Source: Nocardioides sp. L-11A (GTDB taxonomy: Bacteria; Actinomycetota; Actinomycetes; Propionibacteriales; Nocardioidaceae). From it: a DNA stretch of 64,000 nucleotides. The position numbers and the translations under genes are program-made. Shown in pieces: positions 45,638-53,308 of this stretch. The notes under the pieces are model-generated. The model had not been told where the DNA came from and ran no database searches. It saw nothing but the letters and a program-made list of their open reading frames with translations. The stretch lies in the NCBI GenBank assembly GCA_029961745.1, contig CP124680.1:4650001-4714000 (forward strand), written 5' to 3'. Each line of letters opens with the position of its first letter. The first letter of the stretch is position 1.

Positions 45638-46828
45638 TCAGCGCCGCTCGAACACGATCCCGGCCCGCTGCAGGCGGGCCAGGAGGGCCTCGCCCATCGC
45701 GGTGGCGGTCGTGACCTGCCCGGCCACGTTGGGGTTGTCGTCGAGGGCCAGGCAGAGCGCCGACTCGGCCAGCATCGTGGCGGTCTCGGTGTAGCCGGGA
45801 TCGCCGCCGGAGACGCGGGTGTGGACCTTCGTCCCCGCGGTCTCGGCGACGAAGTCGACGGTGAACCAGGACTTCTCACGGCGGCTGGGCGAGGGCCCCT
45901 CGCCCTGAGGGACCCGCTTCAGCAGGGCGTTCCGCACGGGTGGCACCTGCGCGGCCAGCGTCAGACCGGCGACGCCCACCGCGCCGCCCGCGGCGTAGCG
46001 CAGCGTCTTGGTGCCGGCGTAGTGGGAGTAGCTGAACGCGGGCCCGTACGACGCCAGGTGGGCGCCGCTGCGGGCGACGACGAACGGGTCGATGGTGGGC
46101 AGCGGGAGCAGCCAGTAGCCGAGGTCGTGGTCGCGTCGGGGGCGCCCGGCGGTAGCCCGGGAACGGCGGCCCTCGGGGCGCGGCTCCAGGCGGCGCCGCG
46201 CGGCTGCGGCCTCCTTCATCTGCCGGGCCCGGGAGAACGCGGTCAGCGCGGAGTGGAAGGTGCCGCCGGAGAAGCCGGCCCTGCTGCGGACCACGCCCCG
46301 CATGGTGACCGGCGTCGTGATCTCGCCGCCGACCTCCTGCGCCAGCTCGCCGATCGTGAAGTAGGCGCCCAGGTCGTGCGGGATCGAGTCGAAGCCGCAC
46401 GCGTGCACCAGCCGGGCGCCGGAGCCCTCCGCGGCGGCGTTGTGCTCGACATAGGTCCGGTCGACGAACTCGGGCTCGCCGGTGAGGTCGACGTAGTCGG
46501 TGCCCGCGGTGGCGCAGGCAGCCACCAGCGGGCCGCCGTACTGGACATAGGGCCCGACCGTCGTCGCCACCACCTTCGTGGTCGCGACCACCTCGGCCAG
46601 GGCCTCGGCGTCGGTCGCATCGGCGACCAGCAGGGGCAGGTCCGCGAGGTGCTCGTGGGAGGCGGCGAGATGGTCACGGACCGCCGCGAGCCGCTGCTCG
46701 CTGCGGCCGGCCAGCGCCCAGCGCAGCCCGGCGGGTGCGTGCTCGGCGAGGTAGTCGGCGGTCAGTCCCCCGGTGAAGCCGGTGGCTCCGAACAGGACGA
46801 CGTCGTACGGGCGCGCGCTGTCTGCCAT
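45638..46828 (-). CDS. Saccharopine-dehydrogenase-like / trans-acting enoyl reductase family protein
   Basis: A 396-residue Rossmann-fold protein. The N-terminal motif VVLFGATGFTGGLTADYL and TTVGPYVQYGGPLVAACATAGTDYVDLTGEPEFV are typical of the saccharopine dehydrogenase-like family, which in mycobacteria includes the trans-acting enoyl reductase of phthiocerol lipid synthesis (Rv2953). HACGFDSIPHDLGAYF follows. A C-terminal region near 270-300 may associate with the membrane. The gene stands alone between TadG-like and sigma genes; a role in lipid reduction is an inference from the family. Confidence 0.88.
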   Translation of the reverse strand: MADSARPYDVVLFGATGFTGGLTADYLAEHAPAGLRWALAGRSEQRLAAVRDHLAASHEHLADLPLLVADATDAEALAEVVATTKVVATTVGPYVQYGGPLVAACATAGTDYVDLTGEPEFVDRTYVEHNAAAEGSGARLVHACGFDSIPHDLGAYFTIGELAQEVGGEITTPVTMRGVVRSRAGFSGGTFHSALTAFSRARQMKEAAAARRRLEPRPEGRRSRATAGRPRRDHDLGYWLLPLPTIDPFVVARSGAHLASYGPAFSYSHYAGTKTLRYAAGGAVGVAGLTLAAQVPPVRNALLKRVPQGEGPSPSRREKSWFTVDFVAETAGTKVHTRVSGGDPGYTETATMLAESALCLALDDNPNVAGQVTTATAMGEALLARLQRAGIVFERR

Positions 46829-46914
46829 GCCCCCACTCTTCCACCGGTCCCGAACCCGATGGAACCCTTCGGCCCCCGGGCTCCGTCATAGGTTCAGCAC
46901 AGCGAGGAGACCTT

Positions 46915-47436
46915 GTGGAACCCGATACCGAGGCGGCGTACGCCGACTACGTCCAGCAGAGCTGGTCGAGCCTGGTCCGTGCCGCCGTCTTCCTCGGCGC
47001 GCGGCCGCACGAGGCGGAGGACCTCGCCCAGACCACGCTGGTGCGCTGCTACACCGGTTGGAGCCGGGTCAGCAGCGCCGAGAACCGGGACGCCTACGTC
47101 TACCGGATGCTGCTCAACTGCCTGCGCGACAGCCGCCGCACCCGCTGGTGGAAGGACCGGCAGTACGACGCCCCGCTCGACGGCGCCCGGACCGCCGAGC
47201 CCGACGCCACGGACCGGGTGGCGATCGCCGACGCCGTGCACCGCGCACTGGGCGGGCTGACCAAGCCCAACCGGGAGGTCGTCGTGCTCCGCTACTTCGT
47301 CCAGCTCACCGAACGCCAGACCGCCGAGGCTCTCGGCATCCCCGCGGGGACGGTGAAGAGCCGCCTGTCCCGCGCGCTGGCCCACCTCGCCGCCGACGAC
47401 CACCTGCTCGACCTCTCCGGACGGAGCCCCTCATGA
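46915..47436 (+). CDS. SigE-type ECF sigma factor
   Basis: A 173-residue ECF sigma factor of the actinobacterial SigE70-like group: sigma2 with FLGARPHEAEDLAQTTLVRCYTGWSRV and YVYRMLLNCLRDSRRTRWWKDRQ, sigma4 with LTKPNREVVVLRYFVQLTERQTAEALGIPAGTVKSRLSRALAHL. The GTG start has GAGGAG in front. Its stop overlaps the ATG of the membrane propeller protein (ATGA), which probably serves as its membrane partner in place of a standard anti-sigma factor. Confidence 0.93.
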   Translation: MEPDTEAAYADYVQQSWSSLVRAAVFLGARPHEAEDLAQTTLVRCYTGWSRVSSAENRDAYVYRMLLNCLRDSRRTRWWKDRQYDAPLDGARTAEPDATDRVAIADAVHRALGGLTKPNREVVVLRYFVQLTERQTAEALGIPAGTVKSRLSRALAHLAADDHLLDLSGRSPS

Positions 47437-49472
47437 GCGATCTCGAGAACCTCTGGGACGACTACCCCACCGACCCGGCACCGGTCGGCGCGATCCTCGC
47501 CGCGACAGCGAAGGAGCGGCGCCGGCGCCGGCGGCTCGTCCTCCGGCCGGTGCTGACCGCGGGCGCCGCGACCGCCCTGGCGGGCGCGTTCGTGGTCGGC
47601 AACCTGACCGGCGGCCCCGGCGGACCCGGCGGCGGACCCGGCGCCGGCCCGGCCGGTCCCGACCGGCTGCCGCGCCACGTCGCCTTCCAGGCCGACCTGG
47701 AGGCGGCGGCGTCCTGCGACGATCTGCTGGCGTCGTACGTCCGGCGGGGGCTGGACGTCGTCGGGCCGTGGGGCTGGGGTGGGGGTGGCCCGCTCTATGC
47801 CCAGGGCATGCGGTCGGACCTGATGGACGGCCTCCAGCGGAACCTGCCCGTCCCCCAGGCGGACTTCGCGACGGGCACGGCCGCCTCGGCACCGCAGACC
47901 GAGCGGCAGACCAACAGCGAGACCGGCACCAACGTCCAGGAGGAGGGCGTCGACGAGCCGGACACCGTCAAGACCGACGGCAGCCTGATGGTCGTCGAGC
48001 GCAATGACCGGCTCGACGTGTACGACGTGACCGGCTCCTCGACCGCCAAGCTCTCCTCCGTCGACCTCCCCGGCATCGACGCCCCCGAGATCCTGCTGAC
48101 CGGCGACACGGTGGTCGCGATCGGCGACGTGAAGGGCCCCACCGGGCGGACCGGGATCCGCGGCACCCGGGTGCTGACCGTGTCGCTCGCCGACCCGGCC
48201 GCCCCCGAGGTCGTCGACGACGTCCGGTACGACGCCGCGCGGTTCTCGGCGCGCCAGCACGGCGACACCGTCCGCCTGGTCCTCGCCAACGGCCTGCCCG
48301 ACCTCGACTTCGTGCAGCCCACCGGCAAGCGCAGCCCCGACGAGGCGCTCGCCCACAACCGGCAGGCCGTCGAGGACAGCACCCTCGCGGACTGGTTGCC
48401 GACGGTGTCCGTCGACGACGGCGCGGCCGCGCAGCTGCTCGACTGCCGCGACGTGGCCCTCCCCTCCGACGACCTCGCCCTCGGCACCACGAGCGTGGTC
48501 GGCTTCGACGCCGACGACGCCGGCACCCTGGACGCGATCGGGCTGGCGGGGCTCACCGACATCGCCTACGAGTCCGCCGACCACCTCTACCTCGCCAGCG
48601 CCGGCGGCGGGTGGGGCTGCCTCGACTGGTGCGCCACCCCCGCGGACGCGCTCCGCTCCCTCGTCCCGCGCGGGACCGGCGGGACGTCGTACCTCTTCGA
48701 CTTCGCGCTCGACGGCACCCGGGCCACCCACGTCGCGTCCGGCGAGGTCGAGGGCGCGATCCGCGACCGCTGGTCGCTGGACGAGGCTGGCGGCGTGCTC
48801 CGCGTCGCCGTCGGTCCGACCAGCGAGACCGGCAACTTCAGCTCGGTGCTGACCCTCGAGCAGCAGGGCCAGGACCTCGTCGAGCGCGGCCGGCTCGACG
48901 GGCTGGGCCGCAACGAGGAGATCCAGTCGGTGCGCTGGTTCGACGACCTCGCGATCGTGGTGACCTTCCGCCGGATCGACCCGCTCTACGCCGTCGACCT
49001 CACCGACACCGCTGCTCCGCGGCTGCTCAGCGAGCTGAAGATCCCCGGCTTCTCCTCCTACCTCCACCCGCTGGGTCGGGCCCGCCTGATCGGCGTCGGC
49101 GAGGGGCCACAGGGTCCCGAGGGCCAGGGCGGCTGGGGCGCCCAGGTCGGGTTGTTCGACGTCCGCGACACCCGCCAGGTGACACGCCTCGACGTCCTCG
49201 GGTACGGCCGGCGCACCGAGGCCCTCGCCGGGCGGGACCCGCGCGCGTTCACCTGGCTGCCCGCGCAGCGCACGGTGCTCACCGTCGTGCAGAAGCAGGG
49301 ACGCCGTCGGGTCGGCTACGTCTCGGTCCTCAAGCTCGCCGGCGGCCGGCTGCACGAGCGCCGGGTCCAGGTGGAGTACGGCGCCGACGTCGACCGGGTC
49401 CGGACCGTCCCGCTCCCCGACGGGCGGGTGGTGCTGGTGACCGGGGAGGACGCCCAGTTCTTCGAGCTGTGA
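47433..49472 (+). CDS. Membrane-anchored beta-propeller domain protein, partner of the sigma factor
   Basis: A 679-residue protein. The N-terminal 35 residues are cytoplasmic (LWDDYPTDPAPVGAILAATAKERRRRRR), one membrane helix follows (about 36-58), then a Gly/Pro-rich linker and a large extracellular domain of the beta-propeller family Beta_propel (NVQEEGVDEPDTVKTDG, then FRRIDPLYAVDLTDTAAPRLLSELKIPGFSSYLHPLG), with the usual repeated strands. The gene overlaps the SigE-type sigma factor by 4 bp. The short cytoplasmic part could hold the sigma factor and the propeller sense an outside cue; this is inferred from order and topology. Confidence 0.9.
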   Translation: MSDLENLWDDYPTDPAPVGAILAATAKERRRRRRLVLRPVLTAGAATALAGAFVVGNLTGGPGGPGGGPGAGPAGPDRLPRHVAFQADLEAAASCDDLLASYVRRGLDVVGPWGWGGGGPLYAQGMRSDLMDGLQRNLPVPQADFATGTAASAPQTERQTNSETGTNVQEEGVDEPDTVKTDGSLMVVERNDRLDVYDVTGSSTAKLSSVDLPGIDAPEILLTGDTVVAIGDVKGPTGRTGIRGTRVLTVSLADPAAPEVVDDVRYDAARFSARQHGDTVRLVLANGLPDLDFVQPTGKRSPDEALAHNRQAVEDSTLADWLPTVSVDDGAAAQLLDCRDVALPSDDLALGTTSVVGFDADDAGTLDAIGLAGLTDIAYESADHLYLASAGGGWGCLDWCATPADALRSLVPRGTGGTSYLFDFALDGTRATHVASGEVEGAIRDRWSLDEAGGVLRVAVGPTSETGNFSSVLTLEQQGQDLVERGRLDGLGRNEEIQSVRWFDDLAIVVTFRRIDPLYAVDLTDTAAPRLLSELKIPGFSSYLHPLGRARLIGVGEGPQGPEGQGGWGAQVGLFDVRDTRQVTRLDVLGYGRRTEALAGRDPRAFTWLPAQRTVLTVVQKQGRRRVGYVSVLKLAGGRLHERRVQVEYGADVDRVRTVPLPDGRVVLVTGEDAQFFEL

Positions 49473-49488
49473 CACGTCCGCGCGGCGA

Positions 49489-49890
49489 TCACTCCACGAG
49501 CCGTACGTCCACGCCGTACGGCGCCGCGGCCCGCCCCAGTCTCCCGTCCGCGGTGAGCAGCGCGAAGTCGAACCGACGGGCGATGGCGACATACGGAGCG
49601 TCATACGCACTGACGTTGTGGCGCAACGACCAGACCTCGGCGAGCAGCCATCCCTCGAGGGGCACGATCCGGATCGCGGTTCGCGGCACCGTGTCGGCTA
49701 GCTCACCAGCGGCCGGGGCCGAGAGCCGTCCCACCGCCTCGAGCCGGGCGAGAGTGCGAAGCACTTCGACCGGACCGTGGGCGGGCACGACGACCTCCGG
49801 GTCGGCTGCAAGAACCTCGCGGGCAGTCTCGCCCCGCGCTCCCGCATCGACCAGGGCGTGCACCCAGGCACTCGCGTCGAGAGCCAGCAT
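49489..49890 (-). CDS. vapC: VapC-like PIN-domain toxin (second system)
   Basis: A 133-residue PIN nuclease with Asp5 (LALDASAWVHAL), Glu of PVEVLRTLAR, Asp of YDAPYVAIA and Asp of TADGRLGRAA. The DASA start and YDAPYVALA motif are the MT3492/VapC group rather than the DTN type seen in the first system. It overlaps the antitoxin stop by 1 bp. All acidic residues are present. Confidence 0.92.
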   Translation of the reverse strand: MLALDASAWVHALVDAGARGETAREVLAADPEVVVPAHGPVEVLRTLARLEAVGRLSAPAAGELADTVPRTAIRIVPLEGWLLAEVWSLRHNVSAYDAPYVAIARRFDFALLTADGRLGRAAAPYGVDVRLVE

Positions 49891-50147
49891 CAGCGGCGGT
49901 CGATCCCGAACCCGCCGTCGCGCCCTTCGCGGATGATCGAAACCACCGACCCGGGATCGTCGGACGGCGGCAACTCGATCCGCAGGTCGACGGAGGAGTG
50001 GAAGATGTCGACATTCTGGCGGAAGCGAGCCTCTCGGGTGACCAGGTCGAGCAGGTATGCCTGCAGCGACTGGCCATGGTCCCGAGCCGAGAGCGCCAGC
50101 ACATCGCGCACCTCCTCCGGCACGTCGCGGATCTGCAGGGCCACCAT
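49890..50147 (-). CDS. vapB: FitA/VapB-like ribbon-helix-helix antitoxin
   Basis: An 85-residue antitoxin. MVALQIRDVPEEVRDVLALSARDHGQSLQAYLLDLVTREAR is a FitA/Arc-type ribbon-helix-helix, and the tail (IELPPSDDPGSVVSIIREGRDGG) would bind the toxin groove. The ATG at 50147 is embedded in the palindrome TGCATGCA (50147-50154), a likely autoregulatory site. The divergent DUF2277 gene begins 43 bp away. Confidence 0.9.
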   Translation of the reverse strand: MVALQIRDVPEEVRDVLALSARDHGQSLQAYLLDLVTREARFRQNVDIFHSSVDLRIELPPSDDPGSVVSIIREGRDGGFGIDRR

Positions 50148-50177
50148 GCATGCACAAGACATGTGGATCGTCCGGCG

Positions 50178-50183
50178 TACGGT
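50178..50183 (+). promoter_or_regulatory. -10 box TACGGT of a probable leaderless promoter
   Basis: TACGGT ends six bases before the ATG of the DUF2277 gene at 50190. Confidence 0.45.
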
Positions 50184-50189
50184 GAAGGC

Positions 50190-50456
50190 ATGTGCCGCAA
50201 CATCCGTCCGCTCAACAACTTCGAGCCCCCGGCGACGCGCGACGAGGTGAGTGCCGCGGCCCTGCAGTTCGTCCGCAAGGTCAGCGGTGCGACCAAGCCC
50301 AGCCAGGCCAACCAGGAGGTCTTCGACCGCGCCGTCGCGGAGATCGCCCACATCACCCAGCATCTCCTCGACGACCTGGTGACCACGGCGCCGCCGAAGA
50401 ACCGGGAGGTCGAGGCCGAGAAGGCGCGCGAGCGTGCGCGGCTCCGCTACGGCTGA
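50190..50456 (+). CDS. DUF2277 family protein
   Basis: An 88-residue protein with the DUF2277 pattern MCRNIRPLNNFEPPATRDEVSAAALQFVRKVSGATKPSQAN, then VFDRAVAEIAHITQHLLDDLVTTAPPKNREVEAEKARERARLRYG. The Cys at position 2 and the MCRNI start are invariant-looking in the family. Function unknown. It overlaps the next gene by 23 bp. Confidence 0.9.
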   Translation: MCRNIRPLNNFEPPATRDEVSAAALQFVRKVSGATKPSQANQEVFDRAVAEIAHITQHLLDDLVTTAPPKNREVEAEKARERARLRYG

Positions 50457-50991
50457 CCACCGCGTCGGCGCCGCCTTCGCCGCGGTCGGGCGCGCGGGCT
50501 TCCTGCCTCCCGACCAGCGGCGGTTCTCCGCGGCGGACCAGGCCCTGCCCCTCGGGTACGGCGTCACGAACTCCCAGCCGTCGACGGTGCGGGCCATGCT
50601 CACGCTGCTGGGCGTGGAGCCGGGCGACCGGGTCCTCGACGTCGGGTGCGGCTCCGGCTGGTCGACCGCGCTGCTGGCCCACCTGGTCGGGCCGCGCGGA
50701 CACGTCGTGGGGGTCGAGCTGATCCCGGAGGTGCTCGCCATGGCCCGCGCCACCCTCGGTCGGAGTCCTCACCTCGAGCTGCACCAGGCCGACCCGGCCG
50801 TCCTCGGCTGGCCGGCGTCGGCGCCGTACGACCGGGTGCTGGTGTCGGCCGATGCAGAGGTGCTGCCCCCTGCCCTGGTCGGCCAGCTGCGGCCCGGCGG
50901 CGTGCTGGTCGGGCCGGTGGCCGGGGACATGCTGCGCGTGGAGCGGCACGGTAGGTACGTGTTCGTCCCGCTGCGTACCCTGGACCGGTGA
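50434..50991 (+). CDS. Protein-L-isoaspartate O-methyltransferase-like SAM methyltransferase
   Basis: A 185-residue class I methyltransferase. The PCMT-like N-terminus (AVGRAGFLPPDQRRFSAADQALPLGYGVTNSQPSTVRAML) resembles the enzyme that repairs isoaspartate, and motif I VLDVGCGSGWSTALLAHLVG binds SAM; VVGVELIPEVL is motif II. It is shorter than E. coli Pcm. It is coupled to DUF2277 upstream and to the sirtuin downstream (GTGA overlap). The assignment to repair of proteins rather than another substrate is probable only. Confidence 0.85.
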   Translation: MRGSATADHRVGAAFAAVGRAGFLPPDQRRFSAADQALPLGYGVTNSQPSTVRAMLTLLGVEPGDRVLDVGCGSGWSTALLAHLVGPRGHVVGVELIPEVLAMARATLGRSPHLELHQADPAVLGWPASAPYDRVLVSADAEVLPPALVGQLRPGGVLVGPVAGDMLRVERHGRYVFVPLRTLDR

Positions 50992-51869
50992 CCGTCGTCG
51001 GCCAGGGCCCGAGAACCCGGGCCGCGCTGGACCTGTGCGCCTCCGGCCCGCTCGTCGTGCTCACCGGTGCCGGCCTCTCCACCGACTCGGGCATCCCGGA
51101 CTACCGCGGCCCCGGCGCGCCCGCACGGATGCCGATGACCTACCAGGAGTTCGTGTCCGGTCCGGACGCCCGGCAGCGGTACTGGGCGCGCAGCCACCTC
51201 GGCTGGTCCCGGATGCGCCGCGCCGAGCCCAACCCCGGGCACCGCGCCGTGGCGGCACTCGGCGCCGACCTGGTCATCACCCAGAACGTCGACGGCCTGC
51301 ACGAGGCCGCCGGCACGCCACGGCTGGTCGCCCTGCACGGCCGGATCGCCGACGTGGTCTGCCTCGCCTGCCGCCGCACGACGCCGCGCGGCACGCTCCA
51401 GCTGCGCCTCGAGGAGGCCAACCCCGGCTGGGCCGCACGCCACGCCGCCGTCGCGGCCCGCCCCGACGGAGACGTCGACCTCGACGACACCGCCGACTTC
51501 GTGGTCCCGGACTGCGTCGACTGCGCCGGCCCGCTCAAGCCCGACGTCGTGTTCTTCGGCGAGAACGTCCCCAAGCCGCGGGTGGAGCGCTGCTACGCCG
51601 CGGTGGAGGCGCTCGCCGGCGGCCCGGACGGCGCCGGCACGCTGCTGGTCGCGGGCTCCAGCCTCACCGTGATGAGCGGGCTGCGGTTCGTACGCCGCGC
51701 GGCGCAGCGCGGCATCCCCGTGGTCGTGGTCAACCGCGGTCCGACCCGCGGCGACGACCTGGCGACGTACAAGGTCGAAGCGGGGGTCGGCGAGTGGCTG
51801 CCCGCGCTGGCGGGGGTGCGGGACCGTCGTCCAGCGCCCCGCCCGACACCCGCGCCTACAGCTTCTTGA
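50988..51869 (+). CDS. SIR2-family NAD-dependent protein deacylase
   Basis: A 293-residue sirtuin. NAD motifs [25 protein letters not shown] and the catalytic His in LVALHGRI are present. The zinc ligands are Cys-x2-Cys in VCLACRR and Cys-x2-Cys in DCVDCAG, followed by [13 protein letters not shown] and GSSLTVMSG. It removes acyl groups from lysine. Overlap with the methyltransferase start suggests a protein-maintenance unit. It overlaps the convergent ideR gene by 14 bp. Confidence 0.94.
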   Translation: MTVVGQGPRTRAALDLCASGPLVVLTGAGLSTDSGIPDYRGPGAPARMPMTYQEFVSGPDARQRYWARSHLGWSRMRRAEPNPGHRAVAALGADLVITQNVDGLHEAAGTPRLVALHGRIADVVCLACRRTTPRGTLQLRLEEANPGWAARHAAVAARPDGDVDLDDTADFVVPDCVDCAGPLKPDVVFFGENVPKPRVERCYAAVEALAGGPDGAGTLLVAGSSLTVMSGLRFVRRAAQRGIPVVVVNRGPTRGDDLATYKVEAGVGEWLPALAGVRDRRPAPRPTPAPTAS

Positions 51870-52542
51870 CGAAGATGTGGTCGGCCGCCTCGGGGAAGAT
51901 CTCCGCGGTCTCGCCGCCGGAGCCGACCAGCACCCCGTCGGCCGTGGCCTGGATGGTGATGGTCTTGTCGGGCAGCGCACCGACCCGGCGCATGGCGCTC
52001 ATCAGCGCGTCGTCCTTCTGCATCTCCTCGGAGATCCGGCGGACGACGGCGCGCGACGTCTCGGCGCCGGCAGCCTTGGAGAGCGGCTCGACGTCGGACA
52101 TGAAGTTCTCGCCGACGGCGTTCTGGCCGAGCTCGGCGAGCCCGGGGATCGGGTTGCCGTACGGCGACTCGGTCGGGTGGCCGAGCAGCTCGATGAGCCG
52201 CCGCTCCACGGTCTCGGACATGACGTGCTCCCAACGGCACGCCTCCTCGTGGACCAGCTCCCACTCGAGACCGATGACGTCGGTGAGCAGGCGCTCGGCG
52301 AGGCGGTGCTTGCGCATGACGCGCGTGGCGAGGCGCTGGCCCTCCTCGGTGAGCTCGAGGTGGCGGTCGCCCTCGACGGTCAGCAGGCCGTCGCGCTCCA
52401 TCCGGGCCACCGTCTGCGACACCGTCGGCCCGCTCTGGTGCAGGCGCTCGGCGATGCGCGCCCGCAGGGGGATGATGCCCTCCTCGATCAGCTCGTAGAT
52501 CGTGCGGAGGTACATCTCGGTGGTGTCGATGAGATCGCTCAC
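51856..52542 (-). CDS. ideR: Iron-dependent regulator IdeR/DtxR
   Basis: A 228-residue metal-dependent repressor. The N-terminal half matches M. tuberculosis IdeR nearly residue for residue: [43 protein letters not shown] (helix-turn-helix), [34 protein letters not shown] (metal ligands Met, Cys, Glu, His). A linker and a C-terminal SH3-like domain follow. With Fe(II) it represses siderophore and uptake genes. GTG at 52542 follows a CAGAAT box by six bases, so a leaderless mRNA is possible. Confidence 0.95.
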   Translation of the reverse strand: MSDLIDTTEMYLRTIYELIEEGIIPLRARIAERLHQSGPTVSQTVARMERDGLLTVEGDRHLELTEEGQRLATRVMRKHRLAERLLTDVIGLEWELVHEEACRWEHVMSETVERRLIELLGHPTESPYGNPIPGLAELGQNAVGENFMSDVEPLSKAAGAETSRAVVRRISEEMQKDDALMSAMRRVGALPDKTITIQATADGVLVGSGGETAEIFPEAADHIFVKKL

Positions 52543-52602
52543 GCCCCTATTCTGACCCATTAAGAGAAAGGGCGCACACCACCGGCCTGCCATGCTGGCC
52601 CG

Positions 52603-53308
52603 GTGACCTCCCTGCCCCCGCTGATCGTCCCGCACCGCTTCAACGGACCCCCGCGCTCGGGCAACGGCGGCTGGACCTCCGGCGCCCTCGCGGCGACGCT
52701 CCCCGCGCAGGGGCTCGGCACCGCCGTGACGGTGACCCTGCGGCAGCCGCCGCCGCTCGACATCCCGATGCCGGTCCTCCCGACCGCCGCGGGCGCCACG
52801 CTGAGCCACGACGGCCAGGTCGTCGCCGAGGCCGTGTACGCCGAGGCGCGGCCGCTGCCCGTGGCCCCGGCGACCGCGACGGAGGCGGCCGAGGCGGAGA
52901 CGCGCTGGACCGGCCACCGGGTGCACCCGTTCCCCAGCTGCTACGTCTGCGGCCCCGACCGGCGGGTCGGCGACGGCCTGCGGATCTTCCCGGGGCCGGT
53001 CGGCGGGGGAGCGCGTGGCCGCCACCTGGACGCCGTACGACAGCGCGGTGCCGGTCGCCTGGGCCGCCCTCGACTGCCCGGGCGGCTGGGCGAGCGACCT
53101 CGAGGGCCGACCGTCGGTGCTCGGGCGGATGACCGCGGAGGTCCGCAGCCTGCCGCGCACCTCGGAGCGCTATGTCGTCGTCGGCGAGCTGCGCGGCGTC
53201 GAGGGCCGCAAGACGTTCACCGCCGCGACGCTCTACGGCCCCGACGACGAGGTCGTCGCCACCGCCGAGCACGTGTGGATCACCGTCGACCCGCAGGACT
53301 TCCGATGA
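52603..53308 (+). pseudogene. Hotdog/thioesterase-like gene with a one-base frameshift in a G5 run
   Basis: Two frames together make one protein of about 234 residues: [21 protein letters not shown] ... [26 protein letters not shown] in the first frame, then [28 protein letters not shown] ... LYGPDDEVVATAEHVW in the next. The switch falls at GGGGG 53005-53009; one G fewer restores the frame. The [19 protein letters not shown] and ALDCPGGWA motifs belong to actinobacterial thioesterase-like hotdog proteins. The uncorrected first frame runs on without a stop into the GH13 gene, so a fusion product is conceivable but unlikely. Its stop overlaps the GH13 start (ATGA). Error and mutation cannot be told apart. 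Confidence 0.75.
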
